A stretch of DNA of 30,940 nt from IMG/VR virus record IMGVR_UViG_3300027668_000060, positions 1-30,940 of that record. One strand, given 5' to 3'. A program made the position numbers and the translations under genes. The notes below the pieces were generated by a model. The model did no database searches and had not been told where the DNA came from. It was given only the letters and a program-made list of their open reading frames with translations. Below, piece by piece: positions 1 to 6,925 of the stretch; the first letter of the stretch is position 1; each line of letters opens with the position of its first letter. This DNA is from a virus.

Positions 1-395
1 AACTAAAACTTAAAGTAGATGCAGACGGTAACAAAACATCACAAGTATGGGGTATCCGTGCTGCGTGTAAGGTAATGAAAACACGTTACTCGAAACCGTT
101 TGAAAGCGTACAAGTTGAAATTCCATATGAAACTGGGATGAGTCCATTTAGTGGCTTAACTGATTTCTTTGAAGCCAAAGGCATACTAAAGAAAAGTGGT
201 AACAGTTTAGAATACATTAGTCCTACAACGGGCGAAATAATTAAAATGTTCCGCAAGCCATGGAATGCAAATAAAGATGGTGCATTAGAAACTGTTATGC
301 GAGAGTATGATGACGATGTCGCAGATGCAATTGAAGAAGATTTAATCGACGATGCAGTTAACGAACAAATGGAGTCTAATAATGAATCTGAGTGA
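1..395 (+). CDS. uvsX: UvsX RecA-like recombinase, C-terminal part (5' end outside window)
   Basis: The reading frame is open from position 3 and ends at TGA 393-395; about 130 C-terminal residues are visible. The stretch KTRYSKPFES...IPYETGMSPFSGLTDFFEAKG, followed by TGEIIKMFRKPW and a very acidic tail, matches the C-terminal part of T4 UvsX, where a GGIDPYSGLLD segment and a TGEMIREEKSW segment occur in the same order before an acidic tail. UvsX forms filaments on ssDNA and drives strand exchange in recombination-dependent replication and repair. The Walker motifs lie upstream and cannot be checked. uvsY follows after one small gene, which supports the call. The internal ATG at 75 is not a start. 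Confidence 0.82.
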   Translation, partial: LKLKVDADGNKTSQVWGIRAACKVMKTRYSKPFESVQVEIPYETGMSPFSGLTDFFEAKGILKKSGNSLEYISPTTGEIIKMFRKPWNANKDGALETVMREYDDDVADAIEEDLIDDAVNEQMESNNESE

Positions 396-648
396 TAACG
401 ATTTAGAGTTATTTTTACAGATATACGATAAGGCAATTAAATATATTCCTTCTAAAGTAAAAGAAGATTTTGCACAAGATTTTATCTTTGTGTTAGGAGA
501 TTATGGAATTGACCTTAAACGTAATGCTACAGAAATAGGCGAACATGAAGAACACCTTGACAAAGCAATTGAACATCACTTTAGTGATAATGATGAGTTT
601 GATTCCGATGATGAGTATGCAGAAGAATATTGGGAAGATGAAGACTGA
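382..648 (+). CDS. Small acidic hypothetical protein between uvsX and uvsY
   Basis: This 88-residue protein is not recognised. I chose ATG 382 over the upstream in-frame ATG 352 because GGAG at 371-374 sits 7 nt before 382. The gene overlaps the last 14 nt of uvsX and its stop overlaps the next ATG (TGATGG around 645-650), so it is probably translationally coupled within uvsX-uvsY. The N-terminal half looks helical (LELFLQIYDKAIKYIPSKVKEDFAQDF); the last about 25 residues are almost all Asp, Glu and Ser. The position between two recombination genes suggests a replication or recombination accessory role, but there is no direct evidence. A DNA-mimic or partner-docking tail is only a guess. Confidence 0.75.
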   Translation: MNLSDNDLELFLQIYDKAIKYIPSKVKEDFAQDFIFVLGDYGIDLKRNATEIGEHEEHLDKAIEHHFSDNDEFDSDDEYAEEYWEDED

Positions 649-1106
649 TGGCTAACTGGTATCGTAAAGTTTCACAAAACATGGGAGAGATAGTTGCGGC
701 TATCTCTTACTATGAACGTGAAATTGATGCTGCAAAGTTTGAATGTGGCATGAAAGGTGTTCTCGAAAAACACAGTAGAGAAATGCCGGGTATAGTTGAA
801 CATAGGTTTAATCAGCTACAAGAAGTAGAAGCAATATTGGAACATCTAAATACAGAAATGCGTAAACTACGTAGTCAAACATTTCGTAAGTTTTTAGAAA
901 ATTACAATAAAGCACTAAGTTCACGTGATGCTGAAAAGTATGTAGATGGTGAACAAAACGTAGTTGACTTACAATATTTAATTAATGATTTTAGTCTAAT
1001 ACGAAACAAATATATTGGTATAATCAAGGCACTCGAAGCTAAAGGGTTTCAAATTAATAATGTAGTTAAGCTACGTGCTGCAGGATTAGAAGATATTTCA
1101 TTGTAG
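648..1106 (+). CDS. uvsY: UvsY-like recombination mediator
   Basis: A helical, charged 152-residue protein (T4 UvsY is 137). The C-terminal segment IIKALEAKGFQINNVVKLRAAG resembles the UvsY C-terminus (AIKSRGFAIKHIQDMRAF), and the middle helix with a YNKALSSRDAEKY stretch sits where UvsY has its conserved Tyr/Asp/Arg region. UvsY loads UvsX on ssDNA covered by gp32. The position directly downstream of uvsX and the small acidic gene, with a 1-nt overlap, fits a recombination operon. A rho-independent terminator follows. The identification rests on remembered family sequence and context, so it is good but not certain. Confidence 0.7.
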   Translation: MANWYRKVSQNMGEIVAAISYYEREIDAAKFECGMKGVLEKHSREMPGIVEHRFNQLQEVEAILEHLNTEMRKLRSQTFRKFLENYNKALSSRDAEKYVDGEQNVVDLQYLINDFSLIRNKYIGIIKALEAKGFQINNVVKLRAAGLEDISL

Positions 1107-1125
1107 TATAAAAACTTAAAATAAT

Positions 1126-1154
1126 AAAGGCTTGCTTTATGCGAGCCTTTTTTT
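1126..1154 (+). terminator. Rho-independent terminator after uvsY
   Basis: The stem AAAGGCTTGC / GCGAGCCTTT (one T-G wobble) closes a 5-nt TTTAT loop and runs into seven T residues at 1148-1154. It lies 20 nt after the uvsY stop and immediately before the next promoter, so it ends the uvsX-uvsY transcript. Confidence 0.85.
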
Positions 1155-1176
1155 ATGGTTAAATGCAAATAAAAGG

Positions 1177-1205
1177 TTGACAAGTAAGACTTCTTACTCT
1201 ATACT
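1177..1205 (+). promoter_or_regulatory. Sigma70 promoter with palindromic spacer (P1)
   Basis: TTGACA at 1177-1182, exactly 17 bp, then TATACT at 1200-1205. The spacer begins with AGTAAGACTTCTTACT (1183-1198), an inverted repeat with 7-bp arms and a 2-bp centre. The predicted start site is near 1212, giving a leader of about 27 nt before ATG 1239, with AAGGAG at 1227-1232 as Shine-Dalgarno. The same arrangement occurs at 2035 and 2457 and, less perfectly, at 28201. Confidence 0.85.
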
Positions 1206-1238
1206 GTAAGTAAGAGTTAGGCAATTAAGGAGTCCGTT

Positions 1239-1979
1239 ATGACAAAAGCACAACATAAGTGGTTAACACAATATACGCCACCAGAAGTACTAGCAATATC
1301 ATTTGAAGTTTTTGCCGAGCAAGGTTTTATAAAAAGCGGACACGGATATAGCCAACCAACTGGTGAGTTTGACAGTGAAGACAATCAAGTGTATACGCAA
1401 ATAAGTGATAACAAAACTTGTATTCTTAGAAAAATGCAAGCATTTAAATCTCCTGCTGAAAAGTACCAGGTTGCACAAAAACACATTGATTCTGCAACTA
1501 AAGAGATTGAACGCATTAATGGTAAATTGTTAATGAAAAAACTTGGTGGTAATTTATCAAACTTTGAAGATGGACTTATTAAAGCAATCGAAGGCGAAGT
1601 AAGTAATTTCCATGTAAGTATCATTGCAAGCATTCCCAACTCTATTCTCATTGATGCTAAACGTCAAGCACTTGGTGACCGTATGTCCACACTAAAGCAT
1701 ACCAGTCAATATGTAGGTAAAAAAGGCCTAAGACTAGATATTAATGTAGATGTGCTAGATGTTAAGTTTATACAATCAAGTGATGTGTACATGATTACAG
1801 CCGTATCTGATAAAAGAGATATTGTAAAGTTTTGGTGGAGAGAACAGCCAGATTTAACTGATATTATTGAGGGTAAAACAATATCCATACGTGGCACAGT
1901 AAATAAGCAGGAAATTAGCAAATACAGTGACGCTAGAGAGACTCTTTTTAACAGAGTTAAGATATCTTTAATAAATTAA
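1239..1979 (+). CDS. Hypothetical protein with C-terminal OB-like domain
   Basis: A 246-residue protein with no firm family. The N-terminal about 75 residues are mixed; residues about 76-115 contain a charged helix (KYQVAQKHIDSATKEIERIN). Residues about 165-246 form an alternating beta-like pattern ending with GKTISIRGTVNKQE...ARETLFNRVKI. That ending resembles the small OB-type domain common in phage proteins that closes with G-x-V-K-x-H...T-x-L-x-R-V. A nucleic-acid or protein-binding role is possible but not shown. It is transcribed alone between two hairpins from palindrome promoter P1, and start ATG 1239 has a strong AAGGAG. Confidence 0.7.
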   Translation: MTKAQHKWLTQYTPPEVLAISFEVFAEQGFIKSGHGYSQPTGEFDSEDNQVYTQISDNKTCILRKMQAFKSPAEKYQVAQKHIDSATKEIERINGKLLMKKLGGNLSNFEDGLIKAIEGEVSNFHVSIIASIPNSILIDAKRQALGDRMSTLKHTSQYVGKKGLRLDINVDVLDVKFIQSSDVYMITAVSDKRDIVKFWWREQPDLTDIIEGKTISIRGTVNKQEISKYSDARETLFNRVKISLIN

Positions 1980-1994
1980 TTCAAAAAAAGTTTT

Positions 1995-2017
1995 AAACCC
2001 TTGTGTTATAAGGGTTT
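1995..2017 (+). terminator. Probable terminator hairpin after the 1239 gene
   Basis: A perfect 8-bp stem AAACCCTT / AAGGGTTT with a 7-nt loop GTGTTAT lies 15 nt after the stop codon. The downstream tract (ATTTCTT) is only partly T-rich, so termination may be incomplete. The position between a gene end and a new promoter supports the call. Confidence 0.6.
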
Positions 2018-2034
2018 ATTTCTTGCTGAACAGG

Positions 2035-2063
2035 TTGACAACCAAGACATCTTGCTGTATAAT
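2035..2063 (+). promoter_or_regulatory. Consensus sigma70 promoter with palindromic spacer (P2)
   Basis: TTGACA 2035-2040, 17-bp spacer, TATAAT 2058-2063: both hexamers are exact consensus. The spacer starts with ACCAAGACATCTTGCT (2041-2056), an inverted repeat with 6 of 7 arm positions paired and the same CA centre as P3. The leader to ATG 2098 is about 28 nt with AAGGAG at 2083-2088. Confidence 0.88.
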
Positions 2064-2097
2064 ATACTTATATTAAACAATAAAGGAGCGGTACAAA

Positions 2098-2448
2098 ATG
2101 TCAAAATTTAAACTTTATCAAATCCACTTTACAGACGCAGAAGTAGACAAAATTAATGCAGACGGACATGATAGTGTTCACAAGCAATCTTTAAAACTAG
2201 ATATGAGCCTTAGAAAAAATGACACAGGTGCAATTGCTAAAGAAGCATTTGATCTGGGCTATTATACTCATGTTAGTAATATTGTTGCAGAAGGACTTGA
2301 AGGTGTATTCCGTGTAGGAAACATGGGCCCGGAAGAACAAATCGAGAGATTGTCTAGAATGAGTTCTGTAAGCGTTAGTGATATTGTTGTTGATGAAACA
2401 GGTAAGAAATCAGTTGTTGCAGGCTTTGGGTTTGAGGCAGTAGCTTAA
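2098..2448 (+). CDS. Small conserved-type protein with YodL-like pattern
   Basis: A 116-residue protein. The order of motifs (LYQIHFTDAEVDKIN, LGYYTHVSNIVAEGLEGVFRVGN, GPEEQIERLSRMSSVSVSDIVVD, VVAGFGFEAV) follows a pattern I know from hypothetical proteins of marine phages and some plasmids. It recalls YodL-like domains, whose cores have an LE-x-I/V-F stretch followed by HSLSVSDVV and a final GF. The function is unknown. It has its own strong promoter P2 and is followed at once by promoter P3, so it is probably abundantly and separately expressed. The family name is a weak inference. Confidence 0.72.
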   Translation: MSKFKLYQIHFTDAEVDKINADGHDSVHKQSLKLDMSLRKNDTGAIAKEAFDLGYYTHVSNIVAEGLEGVFRVGNMGPEEQIERLSRMSSVSVSDIVVDETGKKSVVAGFGFEAVA

Positions 2449-2456
2449 AATAAAGG

Positions 2457-2485
2457 TTGACAAGTAAGACATCTTACTGTATTAT
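2457..2485 (+). promoter_or_regulatory. Sigma70 promoter with perfect palindromic spacer (P3)
   Basis: TTGACA 2457-2462, 17-bp spacer, TATTAT 2480-2485. The spacer holds AGTAAGACATCTTACT (2463-2478), two perfect 7-bp arms around CA. It begins 8 nt after the 2098 gene stop. The leader to ATG 2520 is about 28 nt, with AGGAG at 2506-2510. Confidence 0.85.
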
Positions 2486-2519
2486 TAATATATAAACTAG
2501 AAAACAGGAGTTTTTAAAT

Positions 2520-3380
2520 ATGCAAAATTTAGTAGCTAAGAAACGTGGAAAGACATCTAAGGCAACAAAGATAATTGAGATTATCGACGATGCAGTAGAC
2601 AATCCAAATGAGTCCGATGCAGAAATTATCGAACGCATGCGTGAACGTTTTAGTATTCTAGATGATATGACACAAGCGTCAATTGACGGTGTTGTACGTG
2701 GAATGGTTGTTACAGGACCTCCAGGTGTTGGTAAAAGTTTTGGTGTAGAAGCCGTGTTGGAAAAGAACAGTTTGTTTGATAAACTTGCTGGTAATAGAAT
2801 GCGTTTTGAAGTTATCAAAGGTGCCAGTAGTGCAATTGGTTTGTATAAGGTACTTTATAATAATGCAGATCGTAACAGCGTTCTTGTGTTAGATGATTGT
2901 GATACAGTATTGTATGATGAGACAAGTCTTAACTTGCTTAAAGCAGCATTAGACTCAAGTAAAAAACGTACTTTAAATTGGAATACAGATAGTGCATTGT
3001 TACGCCGAGAAGGTATTCCAGATGCATTTGAATTTAAAGGTAGTGTTATCTTTATTACTAACCTTAAATTTGATAAGGTACGTGGTAAGATTAAAGATCA
3101 CTTAGAGGCTATTATGTCACGTTGTCACTATTTAGATCTTACAATGGATACTACACGTGAAAAGGTATTGCGTTGCAGACAGATTGTTGCAGATGGTATG
3201 CTTGAAGAATATAACTTCACTACAGAAGAAACCAGTCAGCTAATGGAATTTATGGTTGATAATAAAGAAAAGATGCGTGAAATTAGTTTGCGTATGGTAA
3301 CTAAACTTGCAGACCTTAAGAGGTCAATGGGTGCAAAGTGGATGCGTACTGCAGAAGTTACATGTATGCGTCGACGTTAA
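2520..3380 (+). CDS. AAA+ family ATPase
   Basis: A 286-residue single-domain ATPase. Walker A GPPGVGKS is at residues 66-73, Walker B VLVLDD at 121-126, and a sensor-1-type FITN at 178-181. Arg201 in MSRCHYLDL is a candidate arginine finger, and a helical C-terminal lid follows. The N-terminus (to about 50) is basic then acidic and lacks a recognisable accessory domain. It could be a replication, recombination or partner-remodelling ATPase; the clamp-loader genes 44/62 are a different family and not meant here. It is expressed alone from P3 and closed by a strong terminator. The AAA+ assignment is firm; the role is unknown. Confidence 0.85.
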   Translation: MQNLVAKKRGKTSKATKIIEIIDDAVDNPNESDAEIIERMRERFSILDDMTQASIDGVVRGMVVTGPPGVGKSFGVEAVLEKNSLFDKLAGNRMRFEVIKGASSAIGLYKVLYNNADRNSVLVLDDCDTVLYDETSLNLLKAALDSSKKRTLNWNTDSALLRREGIPDAFEFKGSVIFITNLKFDKVRGKIKDHLEAIMSRCHYLDLTMDTTREKVLRCRQIVADGMLEEYNFTTEETSQLMEFMVDNKEKMREISLRMVTKLADLKRSMGAKWMRTAEVTCMRRR

Positions 3381-3401
3381 TAACTTTAGCATAAGGTAAC
3401 A

Positions 3402-3426
3402 AAAGGTCCTTAACGGGCCTTTTTTT
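3402..3426 (+). terminator. Rho-independent terminator after the AAA+ gene
   Basis: Stem AAAGGTCC (3402-3409), loop TTAAC, and GGGCCTTT (3415-3422, one T-G pair), continuing into a run of T to 3426. It lies 21 nt after the stop codon. Confidence 0.85.
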
Positions 3427-3431
3427 AATGA

Positions 3432-3438
3432 ATAAATA
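3432..3438 (+). promoter_or_regulatory. Possible late-type promoter ATAAATA
   Basis: ATAAATA ends 6 nt before the A of ATG 3444, which is the distance at which T4 late transcripts start, and the gene has no Shine-Dalgarno. The base after the motif is A rather than the C seen at the other copies in this window, so the call is weak. Confidence 0.35.
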
Positions 3439-3443
3439 ATACT

Positions 3444-3779
3444 ATGGAATTTATACTCAAAGCAGTTATAGGCGGTATCGTTATCGCTGGTGTCGTTACT
3501 GCGGCACAACGTGGCAACCCAACACTAGGCGCTCTAATACTTGGCATACCGTTAGGTAGTGTTGTTAGTCTTATCTTTATGTATTATGCAGGAGTGGATC
3601 TTAAAGTATTCCAACAACTAGCACAAGAAACAATTTACTTTGTTTTAGTTAGTTTGGTTTTCTTTCCACTATTTGTCATTACATTAAATCATTGGAACTT
3701 TTGGTTATCATTACTGAGTTCTATCTCAGTTACAATGATTGCATTATTATTTCTAAAACATTTCCTAGAAAGCAATTGA
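3444..3779 (+). CDS. Small integral membrane protein (DUF3147-like)
   Basis: A 111-residue, very hydrophobic protein with four likely membrane helices at about 3-22, 28-49, 62-83 and 87-107. The pattern NPTLGALILGIPLGS...YFVLVSLVFFPLF resembles small bacterial inner-membrane proteins of the DUF3147 type. It is not an obvious holin, since holins rarely have four evenly spaced helices. There is no Shine-Dalgarno before ATG 3444. The last codons overlap the -35 box of the uvsW promoter (3776-3781). It stands alone between a terminator and a new promoter, which suggests a gene acquired as a unit. Confidence 0.72.
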   Translation: MEFILKAVIGGIVIAGVVTAAQRGNPTLGALILGIPLGSVVSLIFMYYAGVDLKVFQQLAQETIYFVLVSLVFFPLFVITLNHWNFWLSLLSSISVTMIALLFLKHFLESN

Positions 3780-3804
3780 CAAACACCCTGAAATGTAGTA
3801 TAGT
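3776..3804 (+). promoter_or_regulatory. Sigma70 promoter abutting uvsW, predicting a leaderless mRNA
   Basis: TTGACA 3776-3781, 17-bp spacer, TATAGT 3799-3804. The -10 box ends 6 nt before ATG 3811, so the expected +1 is the A of the start codon. No Shine-Dalgarno precedes the ATG. The -35 box overlaps the stop region of the membrane-protein gene. Confidence 0.8.
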
Positions 3805-3810
3805 AGTACT

Positions 3811-5265
3811 ATGAACTGTACAATAGTAATTAAAGACGAAGTAAACTGTAAAATCGAAGGTCTCGATTTAAACACCCGCAAAAAATGTGAAAAGGAATTA
3901 AAGTTCTTTATGCCTTACGCATTTCATGTACCAGCATACAAGTTAGGTAGATGGGATGGATGTGTAAGCTTCTTTAGCGTTGGTGGAGTAACATATGTTA
4001 ATCTACTTGATAGGTTGTTGCCTATTATTATGGATAACGGTTATTCTATTGCAGTAGACGATAAACGTGAATCAACTGAATCATATGAATTTAGTGCAGT
4101 AGATGAATCTACGTTTGCACATAAAGTTTGGCCAGAAAAGCATCAGATGGTCGGTGAGCCAGTTGTACTCAGAGATTATCAAATTACTATTGTTAATAAA
4201 TTTTTAACTACACCACAATGCTTACAAGAAATTGCAACAGGTGCAGGTAAAACATTAATCACAGCAGCACTATCTGAGCGTGTAGAGCAATATGGAAGAT
4301 CAATTGTAATTGTACCTAATAAAGACTTGGTACGACAAACATATGATGATTACCTCAACTTAGGACTAGACGTTGGAGTTTACTTTGGCGATAAAAAACA
4401 ATTAGGAAAAACCCATACAATTTGCACTTGGCAAAGTTTAAACAGTATTAAGAAACGATTCAGAGATGGCGTTGACGATATGAGTTTACGAGAGTTCTCA
4501 GATGGTGTTGTTTGTGTTATTGTTGACGAGGTTCACCAAGCAAAAGCAGATGTGTTAAAAGACATGCTCACTAAGGAATTCGCACATATTCCATTACGTT
4601 GGGGATTAACAGGAACTATACCAAAAGAAGAACATGCTAAAACAAGTTTACAAGCATGTCTTGGTGAAGTTACAAACAAACTAAGTGCAAGTGAATTACA
4701 AGACATGGGCGTATTAAGTAACTGTCATGTTAACGTAGTTCAATTAAAAGAAACAGCAATATACAATGATTACCAAAGTGAATTAAAATATTTAACAACA
4801 GACAAAGCACGTATGAAGTATCTAAGTAAGTTTATTCAAACAGTTGCTGAATCGGGTAATACACTTGTATTAGTTGACAGGATTGCAAGTGGTGAGATTA
4901 TTGCTGAAAATATACCTGGTGTTACTTTTGTGAAAGGTGCTATGAAAGTCACTGACAGAAAAGAAGCGTATGATGAAATTAATGAAGCAACTAATAGTAT
5001 TACTGTCGCAACCTATGGCGTAGCAGCAGTTGGTATTAATATTCCACGTATCTTTAACATGATACTTCTTGAACCTGGGAAGTCGTTTGTTAGAGTTATC
5101 CAGTCAATTGGGCGTGGAGTAAGAAAGGCGGAAGACAAGGACTTTGTTCAGATTTGGGATGTAACTAGTACAGCTAAGTTTAGCAAAAAGCATCTTACTG
5201 AACGTAAGAAATTTTATAAAGAAGCGAATTATCCTTTCACAATTGAAAAGACGGATTGGCGTTAA
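3811..5265 (+). CDS. uvsW: UvsW-type SF2 DNA helicase
   Basis: A 484-residue superfamily-2 helicase (T4 UvsW is 502). The N-terminal about 115 residues form the UvsW-type accessory domain (KFFMPYAFHVPAYKLGRWDG). Motif I ATGAGKT is at 142-148, motif II DEVH at 239-242, motif III TGT at 267-269 and motif VI QSIGRGVRK at 431-439. UvsW unwinds D-loops and R-loops, promotes branch migration, and helps shift T4 from origin- to recombination-dependent replication. The promoter places +1 on the ATG, so the mRNA is probably leaderless. The start is supported by the N-terminal domain beginning at once. Confidence 0.93.
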   Translation: MNCTIVIKDEVNCKIEGLDLNTRKKCEKELKFFMPYAFHVPAYKLGRWDGCVSFFSVGGVTYVNLLDRLLPIIMDNGYSIAVDDKRESTESYEFSAVDESTFAHKVWPEKHQMVGEPVVLRDYQITIVNKFLTTPQCLQEIATGAGKTLITAALSERVEQYGRSIVIVPNKDLVRQTYDDYLNLGLDVGVYFGDKKQLGKTHTICTWQSLNSIKKRFRDGVDDMSLREFSDGVVCVIVDEVHQAKADVLKDMLTKEFAHIPLRWGLTGTIPKEEHAKTSLQACLGEVTNKLSASELQDMGVLSNCHVNVVQLKETAIYNDYQSELKYLTTDKARMKYLSKFIQTVAESGNTLVLVDRIASGEIIAENIPGVTFVKGAMKVTDRKEAYDEINEATNSITVATYGVAAVGINIPRIFNMILLEPGKSFVRVIQSIGRGVRKAEDKDFVQIWDVTSTAKFSKKHLTERKKFYKEANYPFTIEKTDWR

Positions 5266-5276
5266 GAGAGAAAACA

Positions 5277-5777
5277 ATGAAAATATTAACTGTAGAAAAC
5301 GAAACATATGATCTGGATGATATACCTGAAACAATTGATGACTTAAGATATGGTATTCTTGATTACACAAATCCAGCTCACATAGACTATTACTTTATCC
5401 CACTTGTGTTCCTAGAAAGTTTTTATGCACCAGCTGCTATATTACAACTTGGACAAGTAACTATTAGCATGCCACTTGATTGGCACATTGTTATATGTGA
5501 TGCAGAAGTAGGCGACCCAGAAATTATGAGTTTAATGAGTCTAAACGATAGAGGCTTTACTGCATTTGCGTTTAATCCAATTACAGGATTTAAGCCAGAG
5601 TATGTAGATATATCAATTGTTAACATCTATAGTGATGTAAAATGGTATGCACCTAAGTTAAAGTATGGACACTTACTATGTGTTCCACTATCAGACAAAC
5701 CAAATTCACCATGTGTGTTGTTTGTTAAAGATGCAAATAAATTGCCCGAGGTACTTGACATTGGCGAACTTTGGTAG
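5277..5777 (+). CDS. Hypothetical protein downstream of uvsW
   Basis: A 166-residue, mostly beta-rich protein. The start is ATG 5277, with AAGAGAG about 6 nt upstream; the in-frame TTG at 5256 would lie inside uvsW and is rejected. Distinctive stretches are PLDWHIVICDAEVGDPEIM, LNDRGFTAFAFNP and DVKWYAPKLKYGHLLCVPL. I associate this pattern with an unnamed protein of marine T4-like phages found near uvsW. No catalytic motif is visible. It is probably read through from uvsW (11-nt gap), and its final codons contain the promoter of the next gene. Confidence 0.75.
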   Translation: MKILTVENETYDLDDIPETIDDLRYGILDYTNPAHIDYYFIPLVFLESFYAPAAILQLGQVTISMPLDWHIVICDAEVGDPEIMSLMSLNDRGFTAFAFNPITGFKPEYVDISIVNIYSDVKWYAPKLKYGHLLCVPLSDKPNSPCVLFVKDANKLPEVLDIGELW

Positions 5778-5783
5778 TATAGT
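5755..5783 (+). promoter_or_regulatory. Sigma70 promoter abutting the 5790 gene, predicting a leaderless mRNA
   Basis: TTGACA 5755-5760, 17-bp spacer, TATAGT 5778-5783, then exactly 6 nt to ATG 5790. The -35 box and spacer lie inside the end of the preceding gene, whose TAG is 5775-5777. No Shine-Dalgarno is present. The geometry is identical to the uvsW promoter. Confidence 0.82.
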
Positions 5784-5789
5784 AAGAAC

Positions 5790-6248
5790 ATGAGCAAGTT
5801 AAACATTAAAGAAGAAATGAGATCAATCGATCAAAAAGATCGAGGATGGTACGATAGTCTCACTGAAGAAGAAAAGAAGAAACTTGGTCTATGGTTGCTT
5901 ATGCGTTATACAAGTAATGCACAACATTCTTACGCTGAACATTACTTAGAATGGACTAACGAAGCAGTTAACGTGCATTTTAATGCAATTAGAAAGCACC
6001 CACAGTTACAGTATCAGTTGTTACAATTAGTTGGAGTAGGTACTACAGTATTCCATGGATGGATTGCACCTGGTAAAGCACAAAAGAAAAACAAATTACA
6101 AAGCTGGCTAACTGAACACTACTCACATTTAAATGATGACGAAATAGACATTATGTTAAGCAGTAGCAAAGATGAAATTAAAGCACTATTACACGAATAC
6201 GGATTAAAAGATAAAGAAATAAAAGATCTAATTGGTAAACTTAAATGA
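5790..6248 (+). CDS. Hypothetical protein, replication region
   Basis: A 152-residue protein beginning LNIKEEMRSIDQKDRGWYDSLTEEEKKKLGLWLLMRYTS, with a conserved-looking HPQLQYQLLQLVGVG...FHGWIAP core and a helical, charged tail ending DLIGKLK. The style is that of an unnamed protein common in marine T4-like phages. No enzyme motif is visible. Its stop overlaps the next ATG (ATGA at 6245-6248), and the chain of overlaps continues to 7497, so three genes form one translationally coupled unit from the promoter at 5755. Confidence 0.75.
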   Translation: MSKLNIKEEMRSIDQKDRGWYDSLTEEEKKKLGLWLLMRYTSNAQHSYAEHYLEWTNEAVNVHFNAIRKHPQLQYQLLQLVGVGTTVFHGWIAPGKAQKKNKLQSWLTEHYSHLNDDEIDIMLSSSKDEIKALLHEYGLKDKEIKDLIGKLK

Positions 6249-6925
6249 CAGTAGGCTTTAAATGCGAATATTGTAACAACACATTTAAACGTGAAAGCAC
6301 TATGGCAGTTCATATGTGTGAACGCAAGCGCAGATACATGAGTAAAGATGACAAAGAAGTGCAACTAGCATATAGGTCATATCAACTGTTTTATAGAATA
6401 GGAACAAACGCTAAAAGTGAAAAAAGTTTTGATGATTTTGCATCAAGTCAATATTATACAGCATTTGTAAAGTATGCAAAATACTGTATTGACTTACGGG
6501 TAGATGATGTTCCTGAATACACACGTTGGTTACTAAAGAATCAAGTAAGAATAGATAGATGGACAAGCGATAGAAACTTTGCGGCTTGGATTAAGACTAG
6601 ACTAAAAACAGAAAGTGCAGATAGAGCAATAGAAAGAACTATATTGTTTATGCGAGAATGGGGCAACGAAACTAACAATGATTGGAACGAATACTTCCGT
6701 CTAGTAGCGCCAAATCTTGCTGTATTTCACATATGTAGTGGTAGGATTAGCCCATGGATAATATACGCAAGTTCGCAAGCACAAGGGCTATTAGAGAAGC
6801 TCACAAGCGAACAAATACAGATGGTTACAGATTATATAGATCCTTATTATTGGCAAAGAGTTACACAAACACATGCTGAAGATTTTAAGTGGGTTGAAGG
6901 AATAATGGAAGAGGCACATTTATGA
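6245..6925 (+). CDS. C2H2-type zinc-finger protein, replication region
   Basis: A 226-residue protein. Residues 7-26 read CEYCNNTFKRESTMAVHMC: the spacing C-x2-C-x12-H-x-C is a C2H2/C2HC zinc finger rather like eukaryotic-style fingers. The remaining about 190 residues are helical and Trp/Tyr-rich (YTRWLLKNQVRIDRW, FMREWGNETNNDWNEYF, YIDPYYWQRV) with no enzyme motif. The start ATG overlaps the previous stop, and its own stop overlaps the following ATG. A nucleic-acid-binding or protein-bridging replication role is inferred from the finger and from lying between UvsW and the primase/helicase. Confidence 0.78.
   Translation: MTVGFKCEYCNNTFKRESTMAVHMCERKRRYMSKDDKEVQLAYRSYQLFYRIGTNAKSEKSFDDFASSQYYTAFVKYAKYCIDLRVDDVPEYTRWLLKNQVRIDRWTSDRNFAAWIKTRLKTESADRAIERTILFMREWGNETNNDWNEYFRLVAPNLAVFHICSGRISPWIIYASSQAQGLLEKLTSEQIQMVTDYIDPYYWQRVTQTHAEDFKWVEGIMEEAHL

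Noticed and set aside
352-381. Upstream start for the small acidic gene (and similar early starts at 5256, 9755, 14818 and 16888)
   Set aside because: In each case a downstream ATG has a better-placed Shine-Dalgarno or the family pattern begins at it, while the earlier start lies inside the previous gene or a promoter.
6245-6925. T4 gp59 helicase loader
   Set aside because: Similar length, but the N-terminal zinc finger and the sequence do not match gp59, and no gp59 motif is visible.
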